Counted from the stretch's first letter, positions 16,346 to 25,192 are shown. The stretch: 42,845 nucleotides of DNA from Saprospiraceae bacterium (GCA_021604865.1 BQJU01000063.1:1-42845), one strand, 5' to 3'. Numbers and translations are program-made. The notes: a model not told the origin generated them from the letters alone.

Positions 16346-18913
16346 TTACTTCACCAATTCATAGGTGTACTGCAACATCTCAATAATAGGTGCACCCGTT
16401 TCTGGCAGGGTGTTTTCCAGCATGATATCTACATCAATGGTTTCGCTCTCTTCCTTTTCAGTGCTGTCGAAAATCACCTTGATGCTACCTTTACCACCTG
16501 GTTTGATGGTCTCGGTAGGATATTCCGTGGTGGTGCAGTCGCAGGCAGAAATGAGGGAGATAGTCAATGGGGTATCTCCTTCGTTGACAAACTCATAGAT
16601 ATGGGTCCGCTTTTCTCCTCTTTTCACTTTTCCAAAATTGATAACTCTTTCATTGAAGGTCATGATTGGCAGGCCCTTCAGGTCTTTGCGACCATAAAGC
16701 GTAGACAATTGGCTGATTACCGGATCCCCTTTACCTACCTGAGCTTGCGGTAAGCTATTTCGGTCTCTGGAACGACGGGATTTTGAATCTTTGGGTGTAG
16801 CATCTTCTTTACCTTCTTCCTGCTTTTTGAGGCGAGTGGTTTTGATCTGTATGCTGGTCGGCCCTTCAAGGATTTTAAATTCTGTCCGGCGATTTAGCTC
16901 GTGCGCAATTTCTTTTTGTTCCTCCGTCTCCAATGCATCGATAAAAGCAATGGTCAACACATCACCTTCATTCAGAAAATCGTGTTTGGCAGCCACTTTT
17001 GCAGTCACCGTTTGAGGCACTGTTTCTCCGTAGCCTTTGGCCACAACGCGTTCCCGGTCGATGCCTTTGCGTACCAACCACCGGCGAGCAGATTCTGCAC
17101 GACGTTGAGAGAGGTCGGCATTGTAATTATCCTTACCCCGGTTGTCCGTATGTGAGCCCAATTCTACTTTCATAGAATCGTGTTCCGTCATGATTTCGTA
17201 TACCAATTCCAAGTCGACCTCAGCAGACTGGCGGATGCGATCATCGTCAAAGTCATAGAGGATATTTTCCAATACAATTGGCTTTTCTTCCACTATGGTG
17301 ATGTATTCTGGTTCTGGTGGTGGCTTCGGTTTAGCCTTTAGAATAAAATTGTGTTGAAAAGTTTTAGAATCTGTCAGTCCCACCGTATTCAAAGTCATCG
17401 AATCCGGAAAATAATCCGGGTGACTGACGGCTACTTTATAAGGTTTTTCCAAGCCAAGGCCATATTCAAACTTGTTGGCGGTACTATTGGTCTTGGAATC
17501 CGGAGTACCCGGTGTATCATTGGTCATTTCAACTAAAGATACGGTAGCGCCAAAAAGGGGTTGCTTGGTTGCATCGTCAAAAACACCGACCACCAAATCC
17601 GCATAAAGTTTAGCGATTTCAAAACTATAGATATCGTCACAGCAGGTCTTGCCATGTGCCGAGCGACCACCCTCGCGGTTAGAAGTCAGAAAACCTTTGT
17701 ATCCTTCTTCATCCATGCGAAAATAAAGGTCATCGACCATCGTGTTGTAGACCTTGCCCATATTCTTTGGCTCACTCCAGTTGGCACCATCCCAAACCGA
17801 GTAGAAGATATCGAATCCTCCGATGCCTGGATGCCCTGTAGAGCTAAAATAGAGGGTTCCATCATGATAATAAGGTGTAAGTTCGTCACCCACGGTATTG
17901 ATTACTGCTCCGAGGCTTACCGGATCGCTGTATTTTCCACTACCCTCATAAGTTGCATAAAATAAGTCCATGCCGCCTTCTCCACCTTCCATATTGGAGG
18001 AAAAGAAAAGCACTTCCTTGCCATACAATTCTCCAACAGCAGGATGTGTCGCAATATATTCGCCATTAACACCTTGTATTTCATTTGGCCCCAGCCAACC
18101 TCCGTCGCCGGATTCACTCATATATATTTTGCTATTTGCCAGGGTATTTCCTTCCAGGATAGAACGGGTAAAATACATACGTTTGCCGTCAGCCGAAAGG
18201 GCCACGTTGGTGGTATGTACACCCGGGCGGTTGATTTTATCATCCAGTGCTTTACGCTTCGACCAGCCGTTGTCTTCTTTGGTAGACATATACAGGCGGG
18301 CATAAAAATCCGTGTTCTTTTCATCCACCACGATGACATCGTCCGCTTCGAAAGCAGAAAAGTAAAGGGTTTTTCCATCCCGATCAAGGGTTGGAGAATA
18401 TTCGGATTGTTTGCCATTTACTTTTTTACCCAAATTATCAACCGTTACCCCTTTGGCCGTTTCCGGCAAAGTCAAGGCCATTTCGGCACCGATGAGTTCG
18501 TTTTGAGCCAGTTTTTTGCGGATTGGGTCTTGGGTTTCATCAATATACTGCTGCAAGACAAGGGTGGCTTCATTATATTCGCCAATCATCTTGAGTACCC
18601 GGCCATAATTAAACCGCTCTTCGGCAAATTTGTTATCCTTGTCGCGGTCCAGCAATCGGCTGTACCAACGCTCGGCTTTAGAATAATCCCGCAGCAGATA
18701 GTGCAGTTCTGCAATCGTGAGGGTTAGCTCGCGATCTTTCTTTTCATCATAGGCCTCCTCATATTTCGTGAGTGCCAGATAATAATCTTTTTTAGTCAAA
18801 GCCTCCTGCGCACCTTGCAGGAGTATCTCATAATTGGACTTCCCGATTGGCTGAGCCGATAAGGTGACCAAACTGAAACAACATATAGTTGAAATAATTA
18901 GAATGATTCTCAT
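16346..18913 (-). CDS. PorE-like OmpA-family T9SS protein with C-terminal DUF1573 domain
   Basis: An 855-residue exported protein with the domain order of PorE, a periplasmic component that links the type IX secretion system to peptidoglycan. Signal peptide 1-20; TPR-like helices about 25-150; PD40 propeller repeats about 160-430 (such as GKTLYFSAFEADD and DGTLYFSSTGHPGIGGFDIF); a carboxypeptidase-regulatory-like beta domain about 438-520; a proline linker; and an OmpA peptidoglycan-binding domain about 545-685 with SHTDNRGKDNYNADLSQRRA and the usual ELNRRTEFKIL. Unlike ordinary PorE it continues through a basic linker (695-730) into a DUF1573 (ASH-like) beta domain at 750-855 with a CDC motif (791-793). 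The PorP/SprF gene lies just upstream on the same strand. Confidence 0.9.
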   Translation of the reverse strand: MRIILIISTICCFSLVTLSAQPIGKSNYEILLQGAQEALTKKDYYLALTKYEEAYDEKKDRELTLTIAELHYLLRDYSKAERWYSRLLDRDKDNKFAEERFNYGRVLKMIGEYNEATLVLQQYIDETQDPIRKKLAQNELIGAEMALTLPETAKGVTVDNLGKKVNGKQSEYSPTLDRDGKTLYFSAFEADDVIVVDEKNTDFYARLYMSTKEDNGWSKRKALDDKINRPGVHTTNVALSADGKRMYFTRSILEGNTLANSKIYMSESGDGGWLGPNEIQGVNGEYIATHPAVGELYGKEVLFFSSNMEGGEGGMDLFYATYEGSGKYSDPVSLGAVINTVGDELTPYYHDGTLYFSSTGHPGIGGFDIFYSVWDGANWSEPKNMGKVYNTMVDDLYFRMDEEGYKGFLTSNREGGRSAHGKTCCDDIYSFEIAKLYADLVVGVFDDATKQPLFGATVSLVEMTNDTPGTPDSKTNSTANKFEYGLGLEKPYKVAVSHPDYFPDSMTLNTVGLTDSKTFQHNFILKAKPKPPPEPEYITIVEEKPIVLENILYDFDDDRIRQSAEVDLELVYEIMTEHDSMKVELGSHTDNRGKDNYNADLSQRRAESARRWLVRKGIDRERVVAKGYGETVPQTVTAKVAAKHDFLNEGDVLTIAFIDALETEEQKEIAHELNRRTEFKILEGPTSIQIKTTRLKKQEEGKEDATPKDSKSRRSRDRNSLPQAQVGKGDPVISQLSTLYGRKDLKGLPIMTFNERVINFGKVKRGEKRTHIYEFVNEGDTPLTISLISACDCTTTEYPTETIKPGGKGSIKVIFDSTEKEESETIDVDIMLENTLPETGAPIIEMLQYTYELVK

Positions 18914-18999
18914 GTCGTTGACAATTAGTGGGTAATGGATAGTGTTTCCTAATTTAAAAACGAAAAAAACGGTAATTGTTGCTTAATGATTCGTTAATT

Positions 19000-20097
19000 T
19001 TAGAATCTAGGACACAGAATCGTCGGCGTCAAATCAGGTTTCTTGTAAATACGGAAGATATAATTGGCAGCAATTTCCAGGGCACCCTGTCCATTGTTGA
19101 ATTTACCCATTGATGATAAAGTCAAATCGTATGCCAAGGCTACTTTCAGGTCTTTGTAGTCAACACCAAATAACAATTTACCAGCATCACTAATCCGATA
19201 GCCCAAACCAAAGTTCAGTTTCAGATCGGGATTGAGTTGGTAACCTGCCCAGCCCTGCAACGAGATCTCATTGACCTGAGCCGTGTTTTGCCAGAAAAAA
19301 GTTGGTGAAATACTCCATTTATCATCCATCATCATATCCAGGCGACCGTGAGCTGATGTCAGAAACGGCCGATCGTTACCTTCCGTGCTTGGTGGTGTGC
19401 CGCCCATAACCGTACTTGCACCAAAGGCATAATCCGGTGTGGTGACATGACCAACAGAAACGCCCAATTCCAGGTTGGTTCCCTTGTCGATCTGAGTGCG
19501 TAACATCAAACCACCGCCCCAATCCATAAAACTTTTTTCTTTGTCTTTTTTGCTGTTGGGGTCTGGCTGTCCACCGCCACTGCCATTGCCAGAAAGTGCA
19601 GGGTCTTCAGATATGTCGGTTTCATTGCCTCCGATATCGGTACTAAAGGTATTGCCACTTCTGGCATTTCTAAAACTGAGTGACCGGCCCACATTGCCTC
19701 CTTGGATACCCAAAGTCAGCATGGTGGTTCCCTTTTTGTCAAGTGCCAGGTGATAGGCACCGGAAAAAGCAAAAATATTAGTGGTCAGCTTGAGGTCCCC
19801 GGCATTATCGCTAACTAAAACACCGCCTACTCCGATCCAGTCTCTTTTCCCAAATCCACGAAGAATCGGAGAATCAATATATACTGAAGGTGTGGAGTAT
19901 CCCCTAACATTGTCGGTAGCAAAAGCCTGCGTCCGGTAAATCCCACCAACACGGATCGAACCAGAGAAAGCCCCGGTTAAAGCAGGATTCAGTGTCAGGG
20001 GTGACATATTAAATAAGGAATAGTGTATGTCCTGTGCTGATAGTGTTCCAACGGTAATGAGAAGCGCAGAGAACAAAAGAGGTCTAAGTATTTTCAT
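19000..20097 (-). CDS. PorP/SprF family type IX secretion/gliding membrane protein
   Basis: A 365-residue outer-membrane beta-barrel protein of the PorP/SprF family (Bacteroidota membrane protein, TIGR03519 type). It has a signal peptide (1-21) and then the family signature QDIHYSLFNMSPLTLNPALTGAFSGSIRVGGIYR in pieces across residues 22-55, followed by alternating strands such as GGVLVSDNAGDL and WAGYQLNPDLKLNFGLGYR. These proteins work with PorE-type proteins and either anchor the T9SS or help a particular giant adhesin leave the cell. A Gly/Asn/Asp-rich stretch at about 155-190 is probably a surface loop. It is 86 bases upstream of the PorE-like gene and most likely forms an operon with it. 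Confidence 0.93.
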   Translation of the reverse strand: MKILRPLLFSALLITVGTLSAQDIHYSLFNMSPLTLNPALTGAFSGSIRVGGIYRTQAFATDNVRGYSTPSVYIDSPILRGFGKRDWIGVGGVLVSDNAGDLKLTTNIFAFSGAYHLALDKKGTTMLTLGIQGGNVGRSLSFRNARSGNTFSTDIGGNETDISEDPALSGNGSGGGQPDPNSKKDKEKSFMDWGGGLMLRTQIDKGTNLELGVSVGHVTTPDYAFGASTVMGGTPPSTEGNDRPFLTSAHGRLDMMMDDKWSISPTFFWQNTAQVNEISLQGWAGYQLNPDLKLNFGLGYRISDAGKLLFGVDYKDLKVALAYDLTLSSMGKFNNGQGALEIAANYIFRIYKKPDLTPTILCPRF

Positions 20098-20214
20098 ATA
20101 CGCAAATTTGATTTGGCTTTCTGATTAATCACAAATTCTAAAGGCGAAATATAGGCTTTTTTGCCCAAATCCGTGCCAAGTTAGTTGTTAAAGCTAAACT
20201 ACCCAATCAAAATT

Positions 20215-20230
20215 CAGAGAATTTTCTCTG
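20215..20230 (-). terminator. Weak terminator-like hairpin after the glycosyltransferase gene
   Basis: CAGAGA/TCTCTG with a 4-base loop lies 27 bases past the stop codon. On the minus strand it is followed by AATTTTGATT, a poor T tract, so this is a weak call. Confidence 0.3.
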
Positions 20231-20256
20231 TTGACCGACAAATTTGGTTTTAGAAA

Positions 20257-21291
20257 TTAGCTCACTTTGTTGTCAGACTGTGTCACCGCAGCCACAATAG
20301 CCCCATCCTCCAAATCACGCATACATCTGAAATGTCCCTTCGGGCAGGTTTGATATCCAATTTTGGAGCAGGGTCGGCAATCCAGGTTTTTGACCTCAAA
20401 GAGGCTTCCTTTTTCATCTTGTGGCAAATAGGGATACATGCCAAACTCGGGAATGGTATTGCCCCAGATGGTGATGATTTCTTTACGAAATGCGGCGGCA
20501 ATGTGCATCAGGCCGGTATCGTGGGAGATCACTTTATGGGCCTGCCGTACCAACGAAGCCGATTGATTAAGCTTCAATTGGCCGCAGCTATTGATAACGT
20601 GAGGGCCGGATTCACGCGCAATTTGAGTGCCTTCTTCTGTTTCGTCCGGCCCACCTAACAGGACAATTGGCATGTTGATATTCCGGCAAAGGGCAATCAT
20701 CTTATCGATAGGTAGGCGTTTTGTATTATGAGCGGCGCCTATCACAAAGGCGATATAGGCTTTATGTTTTTTAAAGGCCGTTCGAAGTTGAAGAATCGAC
20801 GTTGGGTTTTGTGTCTTTGTATTTTCTTCCAGGTTAACTTCCTCTTCCTTGGGAATAAAATAATCAAGCCCCTGTCCGTCGTTGGTGATGCCAAGCGGCG
20901 CCGCAGTGGCTAGGTAGCGATCTACAATGTGTGTTGGGGGGAGCCGATTAATTTTCAGGCGCACCATTAGCCACTTTTCCCAATTGAGCTTGTTGAAAGC
21001 ATAACTTTTTCCGGGCACTTGCAATTTGACCAGAAGGGTCCGCAGGTTTTTGTGTAAATCTATGATGTAATCATATTTTTCAGCCTTCAACTGGGGAAGC
21101 ACCTCACTCACTTTCTTTTTAATAGTGTACAAGCGGTCAATATGAGGATTGGCCGCCACTACTGCCTGGAAAGATTGTTTGGTGAGAAAGTGTATTTCTG
21201 CACCGAGTTGTTGCTTTAGGCACCGCACTACTGGAGTGGTCAATACAATATCACCAATGGAACTAAAGCGGATGATGAGGATTTTTTTCAC
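20257..21291 (-). CDS. Glycosyltransferase family 9 (heptosyltransferase-like)
   Basis: A 344-residue GT-B fold glycosyltransferase of family 9, the group that includes the ADP-heptose:lipopolysaccharide heptosyltransferases. The N-terminal signature MKKILIIRFSSIGDIVLTTP is complete. The C-terminal nucleotide-sugar domain shows FVIGAAHNTKRLP (about 183-195), IVLLGGPDE (about 209-217) and the family hallmark ISHDTGLMHIAAAF (about 262-275) followed by IWGNTIPEFG. It probably adds a sugar to the lipopolysaccharide core or another envelope glycan on the cytoplasmic face. It lies downstream of the DUF6503-like lipoprotein gene but has its own promoter-like box. Confidence 0.92.
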   Translation of the reverse strand: MKKILIIRFSSIGDIVLTTPVVRCLKQQLGAEIHFLTKQSFQAVVAANPHIDRLYTIKKKVSEVLPQLKAEKYDYIIDLHKNLRTLLVKLQVPGKSYAFNKLNWEKWLMVRLKINRLPPTHIVDRYLATAAPLGITNDGQGLDYFIPKEEEVNLEENTKTQNPTSILQLRTAFKKHKAYIAFVIGAAHNTKRLPIDKMIALCRNINMPIVLLGGPDETEEGTQIARESGPHVINSCGQLKLNQSASLVRQAHKVISHDTGLMHIAAAFRKEIITIWGNTIPEFGMYPYLPQDEKGSLFEVKNLDCRPCSKIGYQTCPKGHFRCMRDLEDGAIVAAVTQSDNKVS

Positions 21292-21314
21292 AAATACGTA
21301 AATTGAATGATGCC

Positions 21315-21322
21315 CAAATGTA
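21315..21322 (-). promoter_or_regulatory. Promoter -7 box for the glycosyltransferase
   Basis: The minus strand reads TACATTTG, an exact TAnnTTTG match 23 bases before the ATG. TTGA, 21 bases further upstream and overlapping the end of the previous gene, is a fair -33 candidate. Confidence 0.5.
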
Positions 21323-21343
21323 GTTATTTGGAGATACCCGCTA

Positions 21344-22129
21344 TCAATTGTCCGCCATCTTTTCTAGCTCCACTTTTACATTTTCCGTATCAATCCGTGA
21401 CAATTCTTCCATTTTGCCCTGAGCGAACAAATCATCAAAAGTCACCACGTCCAGGGTGCCCGTAGTGGGTTTGTAGTTAATATAATCGGCAAAACGAATG
21501 CCTTCAATGGTCCGAACGTTATAAGCTTCACGAAAACGGGCTCCACCGCCATCAACCTGGTAATTGTAGGCCAGATAATCCATTGTATTTTTATCCTTAT
21601 GCAGCCAATAGATGTATTCATCATCAAAATCTTTACCTCCGCCATCTTGTTGGAAGGTGACTTTAATTTTGTGATAGGGTTCTCCTTTAATGGTCACTTC
21701 ACCCAAGTAGGAAGACTGAACTGCGGCATCCTGCAAAAAGTAGGGTAAAAGGGCAAAATAAACGACTGAATTAACAGAATTCGCGTAAGCTGCGCTATCT
21801 TTTGGCGTCAATTGTTGCTTTTCTCCATTTATTTCCCGGGAAAAAGCCGAATTGGTCAGCATGTCGCGGAATTGAGTACCTGTGGTATCCGAAAAGCTAC
21901 GAATATAAGTGAAATCACCCCCTATACCTTCAACATGGAAGTGGCGGTCTCTGAAATCAAAATCGATGGCTACTTTTTTATAGACCTCCCCACCGTGGTT
22001 ATCGATTGCTTTTTGGATTAATGTTGCTGCGGAAGGGGCTTCCACCTCAGTTGAGCTGTTATTGGTAGCATTATTTTCACATGAAAGAAGAAATACAGCA
22101 ATGAAAAGAAGAAATATGTTCTGACGCAT
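21344..22129 (-). CDS. DUF6503-like lipoprotein
   Basis: A 261-residue predicted lipoprotein. I start at ATG 22129 because a lipoprotein signal begins there (MRQNIFLLFIAVFLLSC, lipidated Cys17); the open frame extends upstream but reads through an intergenic palindrome. After a Ser/Asn linker comes LIQKAIDNHGG (about 35-45), the opening helix shared with LolA-like and DUF6503 families of Bacteroidota, then alternating beta strands with DYLAYNYQVDGGGARFREAYN and IEGIRFADYINY near residues 187-223. The fold is probably a lipid-binding half-barrel like LolA, but the function of this family is unknown. Its neighbours are the glycosyltransferase downstream and the PhoD-type phosphatase upstream. 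Confidence 0.75.
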   Translation of the reverse strand: MRQNIFLLFIAVFLLSCENNATNNSSTEVEAPSAATLIQKAIDNHGGEVYKKVAIDFDFRDRHFHVEGIGGDFTYIRSFSDTTGTQFRDMLTNSAFSREINGEKQQLTPKDSAAYANSVNSVVYFALLPYFLQDAAVQSSYLGEVTIKGEPYHKIKVTFQQDGGGKDFDDEYIYWLHKDKNTMDYLAYNYQVDGGGARFREAYNVRTIEGIRFADYINYKPTTGTLDVVTFDDLFAQGKMEELSRIDTENVKVELEKMADN

Positions 22130-22145
22130 AGATTCAATGATTTTT

Positions 22146-22188
22146 AGAGCATGTTTGGAGGCCAAAGATTGGCCTCCAAACATGCTCT
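22146..22188. repeat. Perfect 19-bp palindrome of the TTTGGAGGCCAA repeat family
   Basis: AGAGCATGTTTGGAGGCCA at 22146-22164 is followed by AAGAT and the exact reverse complement at 22170-22188. No T tract follows on either strand, so it is not a classical terminator. Single arms of the same sequence occur at 23620-23638 and, partly, at 98-110, 16249-16262, 25241-25250, 28561-28574 and 28700-28712. This is probably the end structure of a small repeat element, here with both ends joined. Confidence 0.85.
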
Positions 22189-22268
22189 TAGTAAGAAAAG
22201 GTTTTAAAAGGGATTTAAGTTTACCAGAGGCGATTTTCTCTGGTATTATTTCCCAACTATTTTCTCAC

Positions 22269-23585
22269 CTACTCCGCCGAAATCGTCCTGTTCCAAATTT
22301 GTTTGCCATCTGCATCATAAATATGCATAGTCAGTTTACGTTCCTTTCTTGGGCCAGTAAATTCGAGAACGCCAAAATTCTGCTCTGACACATAGGTTTT
22401 TTCTACCCGCATAAGGTTATTTTCAGCACTGTTGTTGGCGGCACCGGAGGTAAGTGGTGAAACCGTCAGGTCGTACACGGCATTGCCGGCATTATTGGTA
22501 TAGGTCGACAATTCTGTAGCATGGCGGTCGCCGGTGAGGAAAACGACACCTTTGATATTTTCTTCTTCGATGCGGCGTAGCAAATACTGGCGCTCGGCAG
22601 CATGGCGGTTGGCATAGTTTTCGAAAGTTGGCGAAGGATTGAGAACCTGCCCACCAATAGCGACCATTTTAAACGGTGCCTGGCTGGTAGTTAATGCATC
22701 GATCAGCCACTCCAACTGATTTTTACCCATCAGCGTAATTTCACCCGTTTGCCGACGATTGGGGCTGCGGTAATAGCGGTCATCAAGCAAAAAGAAGTCA
22801 ATATCGTGGTATTGAAAAAAGGAGGTAATGCCTGGCTGTCCATTAACGCCGAAGGTGGGGTTGCCCCAAAAAAGTTTGAAGGCTTCCAGGGTTTTGTCTT
22901 TGTGTATGTAACTACGGTCGGAATCATTGGGGCCAAAGTCATGGTCATCCCAAATGGCATAGTGATTGGCAGAAGCCATCAAAGGTTGTAATTCAGGAAT
23001 AGCCCGGAATTGGGTATACCGGTGCAGAATACCGGTACGGGTAAACCAGTCTACCTCTCGTAAATAAATATTGTCGCCAAGCCAGATCATGGCATTTGGC
23101 TTTTTGGCATGAATGCTTTGAAAAATCTTGTTGCTACCGCCATAGGCCGTACCCGGGCGGTCGTATTTCGGTTCATTGGTATATGCACAGCTGCCTAGTG
23201 CTATCCTAAAAGGAGGTGGATCGGTGCGCCATTGCCATAAAGGTTGGGTATGAAATACCATTGGATAGGGCAATTCCACCAGCTTCCCATTGATATGCAG
23301 GCGGTATTCGTAAGTTTTACCCGGCTCCAATTGATCTGCAATCAGCTTGGCCGTAAATGCCTCTTGTTTATTCGTTTGTATTTTATCAGTGGTATGTACT
23401 ACTTTAGGTTTGCTGTCTTCCCAATATTCAAAATGTACTTCAGCGGCCTCCTTGGTTTGTACCCAAAGCAGGACTTCACGCATTTCGGAATAGCCTAACA
23501 TAGGACCAGATTGCAGCAGACTGGCTTGTGCCAATAAGGATGTGGAACTGATCAATAATGACATCCACAGACAGAGATTTTTCAT
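22269..23585 (-). CDS. PhoD-like alkaline phosphatase/metallophosphoesterase
   Basis: A 438-residue exported metallophosphoesterase of the PhoD group, which hydrolyses phosphate monoesters or diesters outside the cytoplasm. Signal peptide 1-20; a fibronectin-like N-terminal domain to about residue 115; then the catalytic domain. Metal-binding and active-site motifs are visible: LGSCAYTNEP (about 131-140), MIWLGDNIYLRE (about 167-178), AIWDDHDFGPNDSD (about 210-223), and FLTGDRHATELS near residue 350. The C-terminus ends in a short beta strand and shows no T9SS sorting signal. Physiologically it may supply phosphate. No Pho-box-like site was recognised upstream. Confidence 0.92.
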   Translation of the reverse strand: MKNLCLWMSLLISSTSLLAQASLLQSGPMLGYSEMREVLLWVQTKEAAEVHFEYWEDSKPKVVHTTDKIQTNKQEAFTAKLIADQLEPGKTYEYRLHINGKLVELPYPMVFHTQPLWQWRTDPPPFRIALGSCAYTNEPKYDRPGTAYGGSNKIFQSIHAKKPNAMIWLGDNIYLREVDWFTRTGILHRYTQFRAIPELQPLMASANHYAIWDDHDFGPNDSDRSYIHKDKTLEAFKLFWGNPTFGVNGQPGITSFFQYHDIDFFLLDDRYYRSPNRRQTGEITLMGKNQLEWLIDALTTSQAPFKMVAIGGQVLNPSPTFENYANRHAAERQYLLRRIEEENIKGVVFLTGDRHATELSTYTNNAGNAVYDLTVSPLTSGAANNSAENNLMRVEKTYVSEQNFGVLEFTGPRKERKLTMHIYDADGKQIWNRTISAE

Positions 23586-23619
23586 AAATATGGTTTTTAA
23601 ATTGCTTTTTTAAATTTCT

Positions 23620-23676
23620 AGCATGTTTGGAGGCCAAATCCAAGTGGTGGAATATTGCCGTCCAAGTGGTGGAATA
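23620..23676 (+). repeat. Half palindrome plus tandem 15-base repeat
   Basis: One arm of the palindrome family (AGCATGTTTGGAGGCCAAA) is followed at once by two copies of CCAAGTGGTGGAATA at 23640-23654 and 23662-23676, 22 bases apart start to start. Tandem end repeats of this kind are found at the ends of some insertion sequences, so this may be the scar of one. No transposase remnant was seen. It is also close to a broken gene. Confidence 0.6.
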
Positions 23677-23842
23677 AATCGGTTCTTAACCGGCTTTTAT
23701 CTTCTTTGTCCATTCGGGATTAAGGTTTGACGCCCTACTATAGCCCATAACAGCGGCTTAAAATAATCTAATTTTTTATATTTTTGGAAACCGTACTCGT
23801 TATTATGAAAAACTAATCACTCTGTAAATAACGCCAGTTATA

Positions 23843-24271
23843 CTGAAAATCCACGCTATTCTCTTTCTGTTTTTGCTGACCGTATTGACTTGGGCTTGCC
23901 AAAAGACAGCAACTAGTCCATATAAAGGCTTAAGTGTATGATTGGATATGGAATATGAAGATCAAGGCATAGGTAATTTACAGGCTAATGCCAATGGGGA
24001 ATTCATAGTGCCTTCACTACGTAATGTCGCACTAACGGCGCCTTATATGCATGACGGCCGCTTTCAAACACTAGAAGAAGTTGTGGAGCATTACAGTTCA
24101 CAAATCAAACCGCATCCACAGCTGCATGAGTTTTTAAAGTACCCCAACGGAGAAGTACAACAAGGAAATTTCACTGAATATGAAAAACGAGCGCTGGTGG
24201 CCTTCCTGAATACGTTAACCGATCAATTGTTGATTACCGATGAGCGGTTTTCTGATCCTTTTTCGGAATAG
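23843..24271 (+). pseudogene. Broken di-haem cytochrome-c peroxidase (MauG/CCP-like) gene
   Basis: The C-terminal 110 residues of a di-haem cytochrome-c peroxidase are plain: FIVPSLRNVALTAPYMHDGRF with the loop that follows the second haem region, then TLEEVVEHYS and an ALVAFLNTLTD helix. In the same frame upstream lies a lipoprotein signal (LKIHAILFLFLLTVLTWAC then QKTATSPYKG), but it has no ATG (ATA-CTG at 23840-23845) and is cut from the rest by a TGA at 23939. Both CxxCH haem sites and about 200-250 middle residues are missing. The simplest history is an internal deletion that joined both ends in frame, followed by point decay. A -7-like box TATTTTTG lies at 23779-23786. Confidence 0.8.
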
Positions 24272-24281
24272 GGTGTGTATA

Positions 24282-24317
24282 CCCTTTCCATATTCCCGGT
24301 TTGGAATATGGAAAGGG
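24282..24317. terminator. Strong hairpin between convergent genes
   Basis: CCCTTTCCATATTCC and GGAATATGGAAAGGG form a perfect 15-bp stem with a 6-base loop in the 63-base gap between the peroxidase remnant and the DUF6159-like gene. T tracts are weak, but position and strength suggest a shared terminator. Confidence 0.6.
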
Positions 24318-24334
24318 CAAATTGTTAGGGCTTG

Positions 24335-25192
24335 TTATTTCTTTTTGGGCATAAACAGATCATCCAGCACATCGCCCTGATCGAAATGGCCGGCAGGCTC
24401 TTCATGCAGGTGTTGATAGGCAGCTGCAAGGAAAACCGTTTTGGCAGCAGAAACTGCAGTATGGACAAAAAGTATGGATAATACCCCGGCTACGATAGCC
24501 AGAAGTGGGTGTATGGCAAACAAACCAATAGCCAGCAAAATGGCAGCAAGATAACCTAAGATAAAAAAGGCAGCAAAGCTGAAATTCGCCCCAATGGCTT
24601 CCCCCCATTTTTCTTTCATGATGGTACCGGAGCGTTTGACAGCCTCAATTGGACCTACATTTTCGTAGGCGATCACTGGTACTACAAAAAAGGTAGCGAT
24701 GGTCCATACCATACCGATGAGGCCAATAATGAGCTTACCGACAAAACCGAGCCGGTCTTCCAGGGTTTTGAGTATAACACCAACCGTTGCCGCAAGAATT
24801 GCCCATGAGAGGATGGCATTGATGCGGGTGATGCTGTATTGAATGCCCTCCTTTACAGAAGGCTCTTTACCTTCAAAGATTTGCCGTGCGCAATATACCA
24901 GGCCAACATTAAAAAAGACGATAGTAAAAAAATTGATCAGGTAAAAAACAAACAGCCCAATATAGGCGACGATGTCGGAGCCGCCCTCACTTTGCTCTAT
25001 CCAATGGCCAAAGGATTCCAGCCCTTCTACGCCACTTAATATAAAAAAACTACTCATAAAAGAGATGAGCACTGCAATCATGGCTATGCCCGACATAATG
25101 GGGAATAACATCAGGGCTCCATTTTCTTTAATGGTTTTGAGACTGGTCCAACCAATTTTCCAGCCATTGGCAATGCGGTCAAAAAAACTCAT
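24335..25192 (-). CDS. DUF6159-like multi-pass membrane protein
   Basis: A 285-residue inner-membrane protein with about six hydrophobic segments, for example LMLFPIMSGIAMIAVLISF (27-45), IGLFVFYLINFFTIVFFNVG (78-97) and a pair in AAFFILGYLAAILLAIGLF. It starts with an amphipathic helix (FFDRIANGWKIGWTSLKTIKEN) and contains FFVVPVIAYENVGPIEAVKRS (about 168-188), which is the most family-like part. From memory this is the DUF6159 family, whose role is unknown. The C-terminal 30 residues are cytoplasmic and end in PKKK. It is transcribed alone. Confidence 0.75.
   Translation of the reverse strand: MSFFDRIANGWKIGWTSLKTIKENGALMLFPIMSGIAMIAVLISFMSSFFILSGVEGLESFGHWIEQSEGGSDIVAYIGLFVFYLINFFTIVFFNVGLVYCARQIFEGKEPSVKEGIQYSITRINAILSWAILAATVGVILKTLEDRLGFVGKLIIGLIGMVWTIATFFVVPVIAYENVGPIEAVKRSGTIMKEKWGEAIGANFSFAAFFILGYLAAILLAIGLFAIHPLLAIVAGVLSILFVHTAVSAAKTVFLAAAYQHLHEEPAGHFDQGDVLDDLFMPKKK

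Noticed and set aside
22146-22188. Palindrome as an intrinsic terminator of the PhoD-like gene
   Set aside because: No T tract follows on the minus strand and the same arms occur elsewhere as single copies, which favours a repeat.
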